From contig JALHMB010000001.1 of NCBI GenBank assembly GCA_022844275.1, positions 248,001-312,000 of the forward strand: a DNA stretch of 64,000 nucleotides, given 5' to 3'. Source of the stretch: Hyphomicrobiaceae bacterium (GTDB lineage: Bacteria; Pseudomonadota; Alphaproteobacteria; Rhizobiales; Hyphomicrobiaceae). Below are positions 6,741 through 15,728 of this stretch, piece by piece (the stretch's first letter is position 1; each line of letters starts with the position of its first letter). Both the position numbers and the translations under genes were made by a program. The notes under the pieces were generated by a model. The model was not told the origin of the DNA and did not search any database. It saw only the letters and a program-made list of their open reading frames with translations.

Positions 6741-7177
6741 CCAGCGGGGTTCAAAGGCCGAGGGCAGTCCAAGGTTCGAGGAACAGGGCTCGAGCCAGAA
6801 CGGCTCCCTCGACAGTCCACCTAGAGCCACCGTTCAGATCTCAGTCGTCCCTTCCTACTGCGGCAGAAGCCGTCGGCGCCGCCTACAGATAACGCCGTGC
6901 GACGTGGCCGCCGTATGCGTCGGAGCACGGCCCCGAGGGCAGCACCTCTCACTGTGCACCGCCGTGACCCGTTGGTAATATTAATATTAACAAAACATTT
7001 TCACTTGTTTCGCGGAGGTTATAACGTGGAAAGTTCGCTGGCCCCGGTCGGACGGCGGCGATTGATTGGTGCGGCCTGCGACCGGTGTGCACTGCGACCG
7101 CAGTGCTTGGTCCGCACGGCGGCTACACTGGGTTGGATTGTATTGCGTTTATTGTATCGCGTGTGGAGCGGGGCGGT
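6741..7177. other. Intergenic stretch with AT-rich promoter-like patch
   Basis: No gene is supported in these 437 bases. The patch TAATATTAATATTAAC near 6976-6992 is strikingly AT-rich for this genome and is the likely promoter region of the large mosaic protein gene starting at 7178. Confidence 0.4.
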
Positions 7178-10012
7178 ATGTCCGATGGCTCGATACTCCC
7201 GGTGGTCCGATACGCCGATCCGGCGGAAGCAGCGGGCTGGCTCTGTAGCGCATACGGGCTCTCGATCCATCACGTAGCAAAGCGGCCGGACGGCGGGACG
7301 GCGTATATCGTTTTGCGGTTCGGCGAGAATTCCGTGATCGTCGCTTCGCATGGAAGCTCCGCCTTCGACGATTTGATGGTCCAACCGGCTGATGTCGGCA
7401 ATCGATCGACCCAGACATGCTACCTGACGGTCCAGGACGTGGACCAGCACTATGCCCAAGCGCTGATGGCGGGAGCGCGGATCGAGGTCGAGCCTAGCGA
7501 CGATGGCATTGGCGGCCGCTTCTACATGTGCCGCGATCCGGAGGGCCATCTGTGGAGCTTCGGCGCCCCACTGGTCGGATCGACGCCGGCAGGTCCGGAC
7601 GGCCCTCCTTCAGAACAACCTCGCCGCCGCCCTGCCCTCAGTGCGCGCGCATCAACCGGCCTCGCCGTACTCGTCGGGGTCGCGGTCGGTTGTGGCGCAA
7701 TGTTCTATCTCGGAACTGATTTGGCCCCCAAATCGCTGACCGCCTGGATTGGCGGAATCAGAGGGCAAAGCGCTTTATCCAGTCAGCTCGAACAAGACGC
7801 GAGTGCATCTGCCGCCAAGCGACTCCTGGTTTCGGAAGCTGCACTTCTGGGCTTGGCGGAAAAACTGCAGATCTCCCAATCGGAGTCCGCAGAGGCGCAG
7901 CAGTCGAGGCGGAACGCCTCGAAGTTGCTCAGCGCCTCCGAGACCGAATACCTAAGTCAGCTCAAGGATAGTCGAGGCGCGCTCGACGCCGCGGTGCGTG
8001 CCAAGGAACTGGCTTCGCAAGAGTTGGAGGTGGAGCGGCGCCGGGCGCAAGTGATCCAGCGACAACTGGATGAGGTGTCTCAACAATTGGCGCGCTTGCG
8101 TGCAGATGGCAGCACGGTCGAGGTGGAAGCTCGGAGGCCTAGTGACGCGAGCGGACAAACTGGCGATGCATCGCCCGGCGCGACGCAGGCCGGGGAAACC
8201 GAGCGTGGCCAGCTCGCGACCGCGCAAAACACGGAACAATTGTTGCGCGAGCGGCTACGCGCCAGTGAGCGTGAATCGAGGGAATTGCAATTGCGAGCCA
8301 GAATGGCAGTTCTGGAAATGGACAAGGAAGCCGCCAGGGCACGAGCAGTGCGGGAGGCCGAATCGGCTCGCACAGCGCTCGCCGCTTCTCAGGCCAAAGA
8401 ATCCGAGCCTCGCAACAAGCTCCGCACCAGTGAGCCTGGAACGGCGGACGCACCTCCGAGAGCGACGGCAAAGGAGGCGGCGAGGGACGTCGCGAGGATG
8501 CCACCCGAGCCTGCGACCGAGGTTGCCCGCACAGCGCCGCCCGACACCAAAGTAGACGAGGTGACGCCCCGTGCCACACCACGCGCCACCTACTTCAGGC
8601 CCTTGCCGCAACACCAGCTCACGCAGAGAAAGAAGTGGATCTCAGCCGCCGCGATCAAGAAGGCCAAGGCCGAGCGTCATCGTCAGGCGGCTGAGGCTGC
8701 GGCTGCGCGAAAGGCCGAGGAGGAACGTCAGCGGCTAGCGGCTGAGGCGGCAGAGAAAGCCGAGGCCGAGCGTCAACGCCAAGCGGCTGAGGCTGCGGCT
8801 GCGCGAAAGGCCGAGGAGGAACGTCAGCGGCTAGCGGCTGAGGCGGCAGAGAAAGCCGAGGTCGAGCGTCAACGCCAAGCGGCTGAAGCTGCGGCTGCGC
8901 GAAAGGCCGAGGAGGAACGTCAGCGGCTAGCGGCTGAGGCGGTAGAGAAAGCCGAGGCCGAGCGTCAACGCCAAGCGGCTGAAGCTGCGGCTGCGCGAAA
9001 GGCCGAGGAGGAGCGCCAGCGACTGGCGGCGGAGGCGGCGGCAGAGAAAGCCGAGGCCGAGCGTCAGCGCCAAGCGGCTGAAGCTGCGGCTGCGCGAAAG
9101 GCCGAGGAGGAGCGACAGCGGCTGGCGGCGGAGGCGGCGGCAGAGAAAGCCGAGGTCGAGCGTCAACGCCAAGCGGCTGAGGCTGCGGCTGCGCGAAAGG
9201 CCGAGGAGGAACTTCAGCGGCTAGCGGCTGAGGCGGCCGAGAAAGCCGAGGCCGAGCGTCAACGTCAGGTGGCTGAAGCTGCTGCGGCGGCTGCGCGAAA
9301 GGCCGAGGAGGAGCGTCAGCGACTGGCGGCTGAGGCGGCGCAGAAAGCCGAGGCCGAACGTCAGCGACAGGTGGCTGAAGCTGCCGCGGCTGCGCGCAAG
9401 ATTGAAGAAGAGCGTCAGCGACTAGCGGCTGACGCGGCGCAGAAAGCCGAGGTCGAGCGGCAACGCCAGGTAGCTGAAGCTGCCGCGGCTGCGCGAAAGA
9501 TTGAGGAAGAGCGTCAGCGGCTAGCGGCTGAGGCCGCGCAGAAAGCCGAGGCCGAGCGTCAACATCAGGCGACTGAAGCTGCGGCGGCTGCACAGAAGGT
9601 CGAGGAAGAGCGTCAGCGACTGGCGGCTGAGGCCGCGCAGAAAGTCGAAGCCGAGCGAATCGCCAAGGAAACAGTCGAAGCCAAAGCGCGGGCCGATCAA
9701 GAGACCCGCCGGCGGACACTCGGTCTCACCGTCACTTCCGAAGACGGTACCAGATTCCTGGCACGCGGCCGGGCCTTGTTGAAGACGGGCGATGTTGCGA
9801 GTGCCCGCCTGCTTCTCGAGCGCGCGAGCAATGCGGGCCTGGCGGATGCAGCCATGGAGCTTGCCGAAACCTACGACCCGGCGACGGTGGCGCGCCTCAG
9901 CGCTGTCGGGCTCGTGGGCGATCGCGAACAAGCGAGAGTCTGGTACATGCGCGCGCAAGCGCTCGGCTCATTCGCGGCAGCAGAGCGGCTGAAGAGCATC
10001 GTTGGTCAATGA
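7178..10012 (+). CDS. VOC-domain / coiled-coil repeat / Sel1-like mosaic membrane protein
   Basis: The protein is 944 residues from ATG 7178 (GGAG upstream). Residues 1-125 form a glyoxalase/VOC fold (PVVRYADPAEAAGWL through FYMCRDPEGHLWSFG). A linker with basic residues leads to one membrane segment near 155-175 (GLAVLVGVAVGCGAMFYL). Residues 195-430 are coiled coil. Residues 495-821 are ten near-identical Ala/Glu/Arg repeats, and the C-terminal 90 residues resemble a Sel1/TPR pair (FLARGRALLKTGDVASARLL; EQARVWYMRAQALGS). The VOC part would be cytoplasmic and the rest periplasmic if the single segment spans the membrane. The repeats are TolA/IgA-like low-complexity helices, probably a long rigid stalk. 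The VOC half lacks a clear full metal triad, so it may bind rather than catalyse. Role unknown. Confidence 0.8.
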   Translation: MSDGSILPVVRYADPAEAAGWLCSAYGLSIHHVAKRPDGGTAYIVLRFGENSVIVASHGSSAFDDLMVQPADVGNRSTQTCYLTVQDVDQHYAQALMAGARIEVEPSDDGIGGRFYMCRDPEGHLWSFGAPLVGSTPAGPDGPPSEQPRRRPALSARASTGLAVLVGVAVGCGAMFYLGTDLAPKSLTAWIGGIRGQSALSSQLEQDASASAAKRLLVSEAALLGLAEKLQISQSESAEAQQSRRNASKLLSASETEYLSQLKDSRGALDAAVRAKELASQELEVERRRAQVIQRQLDEVSQQLARLRADGSTVEVEARRPSDASGQTGDASPGATQAGETERGQLATAQNTEQLLRERLRASERESRELQLRARMAVLEMDKEAARARAVREAESARTALAASQAKESEPRNKLRTSEPGTADAPPRATAKEAARDVARMPPEPATEVARTAPPDTKVDEVTPRATPRATYFRPLPQHQLTQRKKWISAAAIKKAKAERHRQAAEAAAARKAEEERQRLAAEAAEKAEAERQRQAAEAAAARKAEEERQRLAAEAAEKAEVERQRQAAEAAAARKAEEERQRLAAEAVEKAEAERQRQAAEAAAARKAEEERQRLAAEAAAEKAEAERQRQAAEAAAARKAEEERQRLAAEAAAEKAEVERQRQAAEAAAARKAEEELQRLAAEAAEKAEAERQRQVAEAAAAAARKAEEERQRLAAEAAQKAEAERQRQVAEAAAAARKIEEERQRLAADAAQKAEVERQRQVAEAAAAARKIEEERQRLAAEAAQKAEAERQHQATEAAAAAQKVEEERQRLAAEAAQKVEAERIAKETVEAKARADQETRRRTLGLTVTSEDGTRFLARGRALLKTGDVASARLLLERASNAGLADAAMELAETYDPATVARLSAVGLVGDREQARVWYMRAQALGSFAAAERLKSIVGQ
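8660..9640 (+). repeat. Ten tandem 96-102-base coding repeats
   Basis: Ten units of 32-34 codons follow one another, with consensus KAEAERQRQAAEAAAARK and then AEEERQRLAAEAAE. Copies 1-6 are nearly identical at the DNA level, including silent sites. Copies 7-10 drift (VAEAAAAA, KIEEE, AAQ). This gradient suggests recent expansion at the 5' side by unequal exchange or slippage. Confidence 0.9.
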
Positions 10013-10169
10013 GCCCCAGCCATCCCAAACTCTTGGACGCCTGCCTGCTGCATGGAGGTAACGGCAATGGCCCACTGAAGGAGCCCTAAGGAAATCGATG
10101 TGGCGCAGATCAAATGATCGAACGATCCGTCGATTGGGATCGACACCCTCAAACAAGGACAGAAATCGT

Positions 10170-10631
10170 ATGAAGACATCGGCACTGCTGCTCGCTGCAA
10201 TCGTGGTTGCGACACCGATTGCGGCCTCACTCGCTCAGGACAAGCCTAAGGCCTCAAGCGAGATGGTCCACAAGATCGCTATCCAGGTGAGCGAGAACAA
10301 TCCTGCAACGATGACCCTCGCGCTCAACAATGCGCAAAACATTCTGAGTCACTACAAGAAGCTCAATCAGAAAGTCGATGTTCAGGTCGTCGCCTTCGGA
10401 CCGGGCCTGCACCTCTTTCGTGAAGACACGAGCCAGGTCAAAGTTCGCTTGTCGACCATGGCTCTCGAGAATCCCAACCTGACGCTGTTGGCTTGTGGAA
10501 ACACACACGCCAATCACATGAAGGCTGAGAACAAGGAAATCAAGCTGATGAGCGAGGCGAAAGTCGTGCCATCCGGCGTCATCACGCTGTCGGAATTGCA
10601 ACAGAGCGGATATGCCTACATTCGGCCCTGA
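10170..10631 (+). CDS. Exported DsrE/DsrF-like protein
   Basis: The protein is 153 residues from ATG 10170 with AAGGA upstream. Residues 1-23 are a signal peptide ending in SLAQD. The mature part has the DsrE fold pattern: HKIAIQVSENNPATMTLALN, helix, VDVQVVAFGPGLHLF, then LTLLACGNTHANHM and PSGVITLSELQQSGYAYIRP. The family transfers or binds sulfur in the cytoplasm (DsrE, TusD); exported members with one conserved Cys, here in ACGNTH, are common in Proteobacteria and their role is unclear. The gene ends 150 bases before an inverted repeat and a solute-binding protein gene. Confidence 0.85.
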   Translation: MKTSALLLAAIVVATPIAASLAQDKPKASSEMVHKIAIQVSENNPATMTLALNNAQNILSHYKKLNQKVDVQVVAFGPGLHLFREDTSQVKVRLSTMALENPNLTLLACGNTHANHMKAENKEIKLMSEAKVVPSGVITLSELQQSGYAYIRP

Positions 10632-10781
10632 TATCTGAGGCGGTCGCGTACGCCGGCCATGGCGTCGCCGACGATGCCTGCAGAACGTGGAGCTAGTGTG
10701 ATGATCGAGAACTTCGCCACATCTCGCGGCACGGCACAGAGCGAATGTCTCGATCTGAACCACACTCGCGAATTTATGATT

Positions 10782-10859
10782 CTAGTGTCCCTTTTGATTC
10801 CGAAGTTCGCTCGGGACGCTGGCATCGAGGTGTAGCGAACTTCGCAATCGGGACACTAG
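10782..10859. repeat. 78-bp imperfect inverted-repeat element
   Basis: The outer arms CTAGTGTCCC (10782-10791) and GGGACACTAG (10850-10859) are perfect complements. Inside them GATTCCGAAGTTCGCT (10796-10811) matches the complement of 10834-10849 at 15 of 16 bases. The left arm has four extra T between the two blocks. The centre is 22 bases. The element ends ten bases before the ATG of the solute-binding protein at 10870. It resembles a REP or small MITE-like element, or a regulatory hairpin in the leader. Confidence 0.75.
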
Positions 10860-10869
10860 GGAGAGTACC

Positions 10870-12030
10870 ATGCGTAGCTTTAGGCATCTCGGCGTCCCGA
10901 TGGCCGCTGCGATCCTGATCACAGGATTAGCGCAGCAAGCGTTGGCTCAAGGCTCCGATAAATGGGGTCACAAGGGCAGAGAGCGGCTCAATCAAGGAAC
11001 GATTGGCCTAGCGGCGGGGCTCCCGGAAGGCGCGCCGCTCCGTTTCGCCGCCGAGATCGCCCGGGTATTGAACGAGGGCGACGATCTGCGCATCCTGCCG
11101 ATCGTTACTCGTGGCGTATTCGACAATTTTGTCGACCTGCTCCAATTGCGTGGTGTCGATGCCGCGATCGTCTATGGCGATACGCTTCTGCATTTTGAGA
11201 AGGTCGAAAAGGCTCCGCAGGTGGCGACGCACGTCAACTACATCGCCAGTCTGTTTCCATCCGAGCTGCAGATCTTCGTTCGACCCGAAATCAACTCGGT
11301 GAACGACTTGGCCGGAAAATGGGTCAACTTCAACAGTCACGGAACTGCGGCCGCGTATAGCGGGCCGATCATCTTCAAGCGGCTTGGGATCGACGTGGTC
11401 GAGAAATTCGATCCGCATCCGGTGGTGATGCGCGATATTCGCTCGTCCGACAAATATGCAGCTACGGTATGGGTCACCTCAAAACCGGTCGGTGGAATTT
11501 CGCAGGCCGATTGGCCGCCAGGGTTCAAGCTGATTTCCGTACCCTATACGAAGGAGCTGGAGGAACTCTATCTTCCGGCCACGCTCGACAACAAGGATTA
11601 CCCAAAGCTCATTGCCGCGGACCAGAAGATCGAGACCATCGCCGTTCCGGCCGTGCTCGCCGTCTACAACTGGCAACCGGGTTCCGCTCGATACGCGCGG
11701 ATGGTCCGCTTCGTCGACAGTCTGTTTGCGAAACTCCCCGAACTCCAGAAGCCGCCGTTCCATCCCGCCTGGAGAGACGTCAATCTCGCAGCTTCGGTGC
11801 CCGGCTGGAAGCGCTATGGGCCGGTGCAGAACAAGCTCGACGAGCTCCGCGGTAGCGCTTCTACAAATTCCTCAGCGCCGCGAGCCGCACCCACTGCCGC
11901 CGTCACAAGAAGCTCATGCAATGTCGACGTCTGCGCTAGTCGCTTCCGCTCGTTCGACCCGGCAAGCTGCACTTACCTGCCGTATGGAAGCAACCGGCGT
12001 GCGACATGCGAAGTCGGTCAATCGAACTGA
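10870..12030 (+). CDS. TAXI-type TRAP solute-binding protein with BA14K-like tail
   Basis: The protein is 386 residues. Residues 1-26 are a signal peptide ending ALAQG. The core matches TAXI family binding proteins: GTIGLAAGLPEGAPLRFAAE, VDAAIVYGDTLLHFEK, then SVNDLAGKWVNFNSHGT. After residue 330 comes a Ser/Ala-rich linker, and from Cys350 a segment CNVDVCASRFRSFDPASCTY followed by LPYGSNRRATC, the C...RSFDP...TY...C pattern of BA14K-like proteins. That family is associated with the Brucella BA14k antigen and lectin-like binding. The fusion to a transporter binding protein is unusual. It probably serves the permease at 13629, together with the second binding protein. Confidence 0.85.
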   Translation: MRSFRHLGVPMAAAILITGLAQQALAQGSDKWGHKGRERLNQGTIGLAAGLPEGAPLRFAAEIARVLNEGDDLRILPIVTRGVFDNFVDLLQLRGVDAAIVYGDTLLHFEKVEKAPQVATHVNYIASLFPSELQIFVRPEINSVNDLAGKWVNFNSHGTAAAYSGPIIFKRLGIDVVEKFDPHPVVMRDIRSSDKYAATVWVTSKPVGGISQADWPPGFKLISVPYTKELEELYLPATLDNKDYPKLIAADQKIETIAVPAVLAVYNWQPGSARYARMVRFVDSLFAKLPELQKPPFHPAWRDVNLAASVPGWKRYGPVQNKLDELRGSASTNSSAPRAAPTAAVTRSSCNVDVCASRFRSFDPASCTYLPYGSNRRATCEVGQSN

Positions 12031-12444
12031 TCTAGGGCAGATTTCGCTGTTGCCGAGCCTTCCGCGACTGATGAACGGTATCGGTTGGCGGCCGCTCGCC
12101 GTCTCGGCCGACTGACTACATCGGCTTTCGAGGACGCGACTGACCTAGCGCGGAGGGACCCATAGCAAAGCGTCAGATCGCACCGCTTGGACGATGACCA
12201 TCGGACGGCGGCCATGTCCGATTTGTGCGAAGTCATGTCGCCTTTGTTATAGCTCCAATCAGGCGGCAACGCGACCTTCGGCATACCAGAATGGTGCCGC
12301 ATCACGGTCGGCGAGGCGGAAGCAGGTTTGCTGCCGTGCCCGATCCTCACTTCGCGAACCACGGCGCGCACGCCGTCGGGTTCGGCGCACCACGCTCGGG
12401 ACGTTGAACGTATAGAAGTCGGCCCACAAACTGCGGAGCCCCTG
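12031..12444. other. Intergenic stretch between the two binding-protein genes
   Basis: No intact gene is supported in these 414 bases. A long minus-strand open frame exists, but its Ser/Arg-rich translation looks like recurrent non-genic sequence. The promoter for 12445 probably lies here. Confidence 0.35.
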
Positions 12445-13464
12445 ATGCCAAATAGCAAGTCCACCTCGCACACGTCCGTCGACCGCCGTCAGGCCATGGC
12501 CATGTTCGGCGGCCTCGTGGTCGGGACGCAGCTGCACGGCATTGGCAGCGCCATGGCCCAGGGCGCGCCGATGAGATGGGGCTCGGCCAGTCTCGGCTCG
12601 ACGGGCTACATCATCATCGAGGCCCTTGCATCCACCGTCAGCAAGATGTCGGATGTAAAGGGCTCCTCGGTATCAACCTCGGGAGCGGTCGAGAATATGG
12701 CCCTCATTGGTCGCAACGAGATTGACCTCGGCCAGACCACATCTCTCGAGTGGCAGTCGGCCTATCAAGGCGCGGCGCCTTTCAAGCAGAGCATCAAGCC
12801 GGTTCAGCTGCTGTCCTACGGCGTGTGGGACCAGCCGCTGGTGGTCAAGGCAGACTCCGGCATCAACAAGATCGAGGACCTCGTAGGAAAGCGCGTTTGC
12901 CCAGGCCCGGCGGGCGGCGCGGCCAACCTGCTGTGGCGCCTGATCCTGACCAAGGCGGGCATCTACGACAAGATCCGCTGGAGCTATGGCTCCTGGCGCG
13001 AGACACATGATGGCATGAAAGCGGGCGCCTACGACGCCATCTCCACCATCCTGCTGAACGGGCGCCCGGCCAGCATTCTGATGGAACTCGAGACCTCGAT
13101 GAAAATGAAGCCCGTTGCCTTTGACGGCGCCTTGTTCGCGGCGATCCAAAAAGAGCAGCCCGGCGCCATCCAGAACACACTGGACGCGTCGAACTGGGCT
13201 TCGTTGACCGGGCCCTCCATTACGCCCGCCATGTCCGGCATTCTCGGCTCACGCCCTGAGGTCAACGACGAGACGGGCTACAAGATCGTCAAGACCATCT
13301 ACGAGAACGCCGAAGCCATTCGCAAGATCGCCAAGGAGCTCGAGATGGTGAGCATCGAGTACGCGACGCGCTTCCTTCTGCCCGGCTTTCCGGTGAATGG
13401 CGGCGCCGCCCAATACTTCAAGGAAAAGGGCGTGTGGCGGAACGAACTGACAATCCGGACTTGA
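12445..13464 (+). CDS. TAXI-type TRAP transporter solute-binding protein
   Basis: The protein is 339 residues from ATG 12445 (GGAG about 9 bases upstream). The N-terminus SVDRRQAMAMFGGLVV is a twin-arginine-like signal and is followed by an Ala-Gln cleavage site (SAMAQG). The mature protein reads MRWGSASLGSTGYIIIEALA, then VENMALIGRNEIDLGQ and DLVGKRVCPGPAGGAANLLW, matching TAXI proteins that capture small organic acids in the periplasm. It delivers to the fused DctQM-type permease encoded 164 bases downstream. A hairpin lies between the two genes, as is common where the binding protein must be made in excess. Ligand unknown. Confidence 0.88.
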   Translation: MPNSKSTSHTSVDRRQAMAMFGGLVVGTQLHGIGSAMAQGAPMRWGSASLGSTGYIIIEALASTVSKMSDVKGSSVSTSGAVENMALIGRNEIDLGQTTSLEWQSAYQGAAPFKQSIKPVQLLSYGVWDQPLVVKADSGINKIEDLVGKRVCPGPAGGAANLLWRLILTKAGIYDKIRWSYGSWRETHDGMKAGAYDAISTILLNGRPASILMELETSMKMKPVAFDGALFAAIQKEQPGAIQNTLDASNWASLTGPSITPAMSGILGSRPEVNDETGYKIVKTIYENAEAIRKIAKELEMVSIEYATRFLLPGFPVNGGAAQYFKEKGVWRNELTIRT

Positions 13465-13488
13465 TCGTCGGACCGCTATCGGTTCACT

Positions 13489-13521
13489 GGGGCGGGTTGC
13501 TATCAAAGGGCAGCCCGCCCC
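13489..13521 (+). terminator. Intra-operon hairpin after binding-protein gene
   Basis: GGGGCGGGTTGC (13489-13500) pairs with GCAGCCCGCCCC (13510-13521), 12 bp with one G-U, around a 9-base loop. There is no T run, so it is more likely an attenuator or mRNA-stabilising hairpin that lowers permease expression relative to the binding protein. Confidence 0.45.
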
Positions 13522-13628
13522 GCATTGCAGGTTGTGGGCCACTGACGGGCTGAGGGCGGGCTTATTTCCGGAAGCGTGATGCGCCAATCTCGAAGTAGCT
13601 GCTGACTAGGACAGATCGAAGGGCGCCC

Positions 13629-15704
13629 ATGCAGGCTAACGCTGACGCAAACACTTGGCGCAATTGGTTCGGGGATCTTGTGGCGCCGGGCGCGTCTGTC
13701 CATAGATCATTGATTATCGTCACGGCGATTGTCGCGATCGCCTACGCTGTCGCCCATGCCGTTCAGGCCAAATACTATCTGTTACCATCGGGCCAGCTCA
13801 AGAATCTTCACGTCAACATGGGCGCGGTGCTCGCCTTCTTGATGATGGCCTCGCGGACGGATCGCGCGCAGCGCCTGCGCCGCGGCATTCTGATCGTGCT
13901 CGCTGCGCTGGCGGCAATTCCCCTCGTCTACATTCACCACGAGCATGGGGCGCTGGTGACCGATCGCATCCTGTTTCCGGAGGATATGGACGGCTGGATC
14001 GCGATGCTCATGCTCGGCACGGTGTTCGTGGCGGCGTGGCTAGAATGGGGGCTCACGGTTCCGATCCTCGGCATGCTCGGCCTTCTCTACGGCGCGTTCG
14101 GCTACCTCTTGCCGGATGGCTTTCTCTATCACACGGGCATCAGCTTCGATCGTCTGATGTCCTACTCGTCCATTCCGTCATTCAACGGCATGCTCGGCGG
14201 ATTGATAGAGGAGTCGGCGCGCACGATCTTCATGTTCATGCTCTTTGCCGGCGTCCTCATCGCGACGGGAGGAGCCGAACTGATCATGAAGCTGTCGTTC
14301 GCAGCCGTCGGGCATCTGCGCGCGGGCCCAGCTCAGATCGCGGTCGTCTCGAGCGCGCTGTTCGGCATGATTTCCGGCAGCACCGTGGCCAACGTCGCTG
14401 CGCAGGGACCTTACACGATTCCGACCATGAGGCGCTGCGGCTTCTCGCGCGATTTCGCTGGGGCCATCGAAGCCGTCTCATCGAATGGCGGTCAGATCAC
14501 ACCACCGGTTCTCGGCCTGACGGCCTTCCTGATCGTTGGCTTGACCGGCATTCCCTACTACGAGGTTATGGTCGCGACCCTGGTTCCGGCGGCGATCTTC
14601 TATATCTACCTGATGGTCAGTATCCACATCGAGGCCATTCGCAACGGCATTGGCGCGGCAGCGGAAGCGCCCAAAGGCGAGTCCTCAGAGATCGATGAGA
14701 TGACCGTCAGGCAGGCGGCTCTATGGCACCTGCACATTATCGTCGCGACATCTGCCCTCTTCTGGCTCCTGTCAAACGACATGCCCGCCGGCCAGGCCGC
14801 GCTCTATGCCTGCTTCATCATCCTCGGAGGCGAGGCATTCAAGCAGCTCATCAAACACCGCAGCAATCTTGGCCACGGCATTGTCGAGTTCGTGCGGATT
14901 GCGGTCCTGTCACTGACCACCGGCGCGCGCAGCGGCGCGCAGGTTGCGATCGTAATCGCGGTCATCGGCGTGATGGTCGAGATGTTCGTGGCAACCGGCC
15001 TCGGGCAGAAGATGTCTCATATCATGCTGGAAGTCGCCGATGGCTCGCTTTGGGGCTTGCTCATCCTGGCGGCGATCGTGTGTCTCATTCTCGGCGCGGG
15101 TCTGCCGACGTCGGCCGCCTATATCCTGGTGGCACTTCTCGGCGCGCCCGCACTGACGAACTTCGGCGTACCGCTGCTCGCGGCTCATCTCTTCGTATTC
15201 TTCTACGCCAATCTTTCAGCAATCACGCCACCGACGGCCCTCGCGGCCCTTGTCGCAGCCAATATCTCCGGCGGCAGCTTCTGGCGCACTTCCGTCATCT
15301 GCTGCTGGCTGGCCATACCGTGCTTCATTCTGCCCTTCATGTTCGTCATCCATCCAGAGATCATCGGTCTCAACACGACAATGCCGATCCAACTCGGCAT
15401 GGGCACACTGGCGCTCATCTCCACGATTTCGACGACATTCGTCGTCAGCGGCTTTATGTTCGGACCACTGTACTGGTATGAGCGGCTACTACTGGTACCC
15501 TCCATCGTGTGCCTTATGCTTCCGGGATGGCTACCGTCTGTCATCTCCTACGGTCTGCTTGCGCTCGTCGCGACAGCCCAGCTACTCGGTCCGAAGCGTA
15601 CCCTCGTGCTCAAGACATATGCAAAGGATGAGCCCCGCCAGTCACTGGGTCGTTTCAGCCGCTTTCTGGTGCGACGTGCGGAACAAGGGCAGGCCGTCGA
15701 CTGA
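13629..15704 (+). CDS. TRAP transporter fused permease (DctQM type)
   Basis: The protein is 691 residues and very hydrophobic throughout. The N-terminal quarter holds four membrane segments, the DctQ-like small-subunit part. The remainder is the DctM-like part with about a dozen segments. Diagnostic stretches are VSSALFGMISGSTVANVAAQ, SNGGQITPPVLGLTAFLIVG and LILGAGLPTSAAYILVALLG, the paired re-entrant hairpins of TRAP large subunits that carry the sodium sites. Such fused permeases work with TAXI binding proteins for sodium-coupled uptake of organic acids. It is followed 24 bases later by the gamma-glutamyltransferase-family gene. Confidence 0.92.
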   Translation: MQANADANTWRNWFGDLVAPGASVHRSLIIVTAIVAIAYAVAHAVQAKYYLLPSGQLKNLHVNMGAVLAFLMMASRTDRAQRLRRGILIVLAALAAIPLVYIHHEHGALVTDRILFPEDMDGWIAMLMLGTVFVAAWLEWGLTVPILGMLGLLYGAFGYLLPDGFLYHTGISFDRLMSYSSIPSFNGMLGGLIEESARTIFMFMLFAGVLIATGGAELIMKLSFAAVGHLRAGPAQIAVVSSALFGMISGSTVANVAAQGPYTIPTMRRCGFSRDFAGAIEAVSSNGGQITPPVLGLTAFLIVGLTGIPYYEVMVATLVPAAIFYIYLMVSIHIEAIRNGIGAAAEAPKGESSEIDEMTVRQAALWHLHIIVATSALFWLLSNDMPAGQAALYACFIILGGEAFKQLIKHRSNLGHGIVEFVRIAVLSLTTGARSGAQVAIVIAVIGVMVEMFVATGLGQKMSHIMLEVADGSLWGLLILAAIVCLILGAGLPTSAAYILVALLGAPALTNFGVPLLAAHLFVFFYANLSAITPPTALAALVAANISGGSFWRTSVICCWLAIPCFILPFMFVIHPEIIGLNTTMPIQLGMGTLALISTISTTFVVSGFMFGPLYWYERLLLVPSIVCLMLPGWLPSVISYGLLALVATAQLLGPKRTLVLKTYAKDEPRQSLGRFSRFLVRRAEQGQAVD

Positions 15705-15728
15705 TCTCTTCACCTCAGGATCAAGCGC

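Noticed and set aside
8660-9640. Possible CRISPR-like array
   Set aside because: The repeats are contiguous, in frame and coding, with no unique spacers and no cas genes.
8655-9719. Pro/Arg-rich open frame antisense to the repeat region
   Set aside because: It mirrors the tandem repeats of the mosaic protein on the other strand and has no independent start or family.
12018-12473. Minus-strand open frame of about 150 codons
   Set aside because: The translation is Ser/Arg/Lys-rich without hydrophobic core and resembles recurrent non-genic translated sequence I recall from Bradyrhizobium-type genomes. It overlaps the ends of both binding-protein genes.
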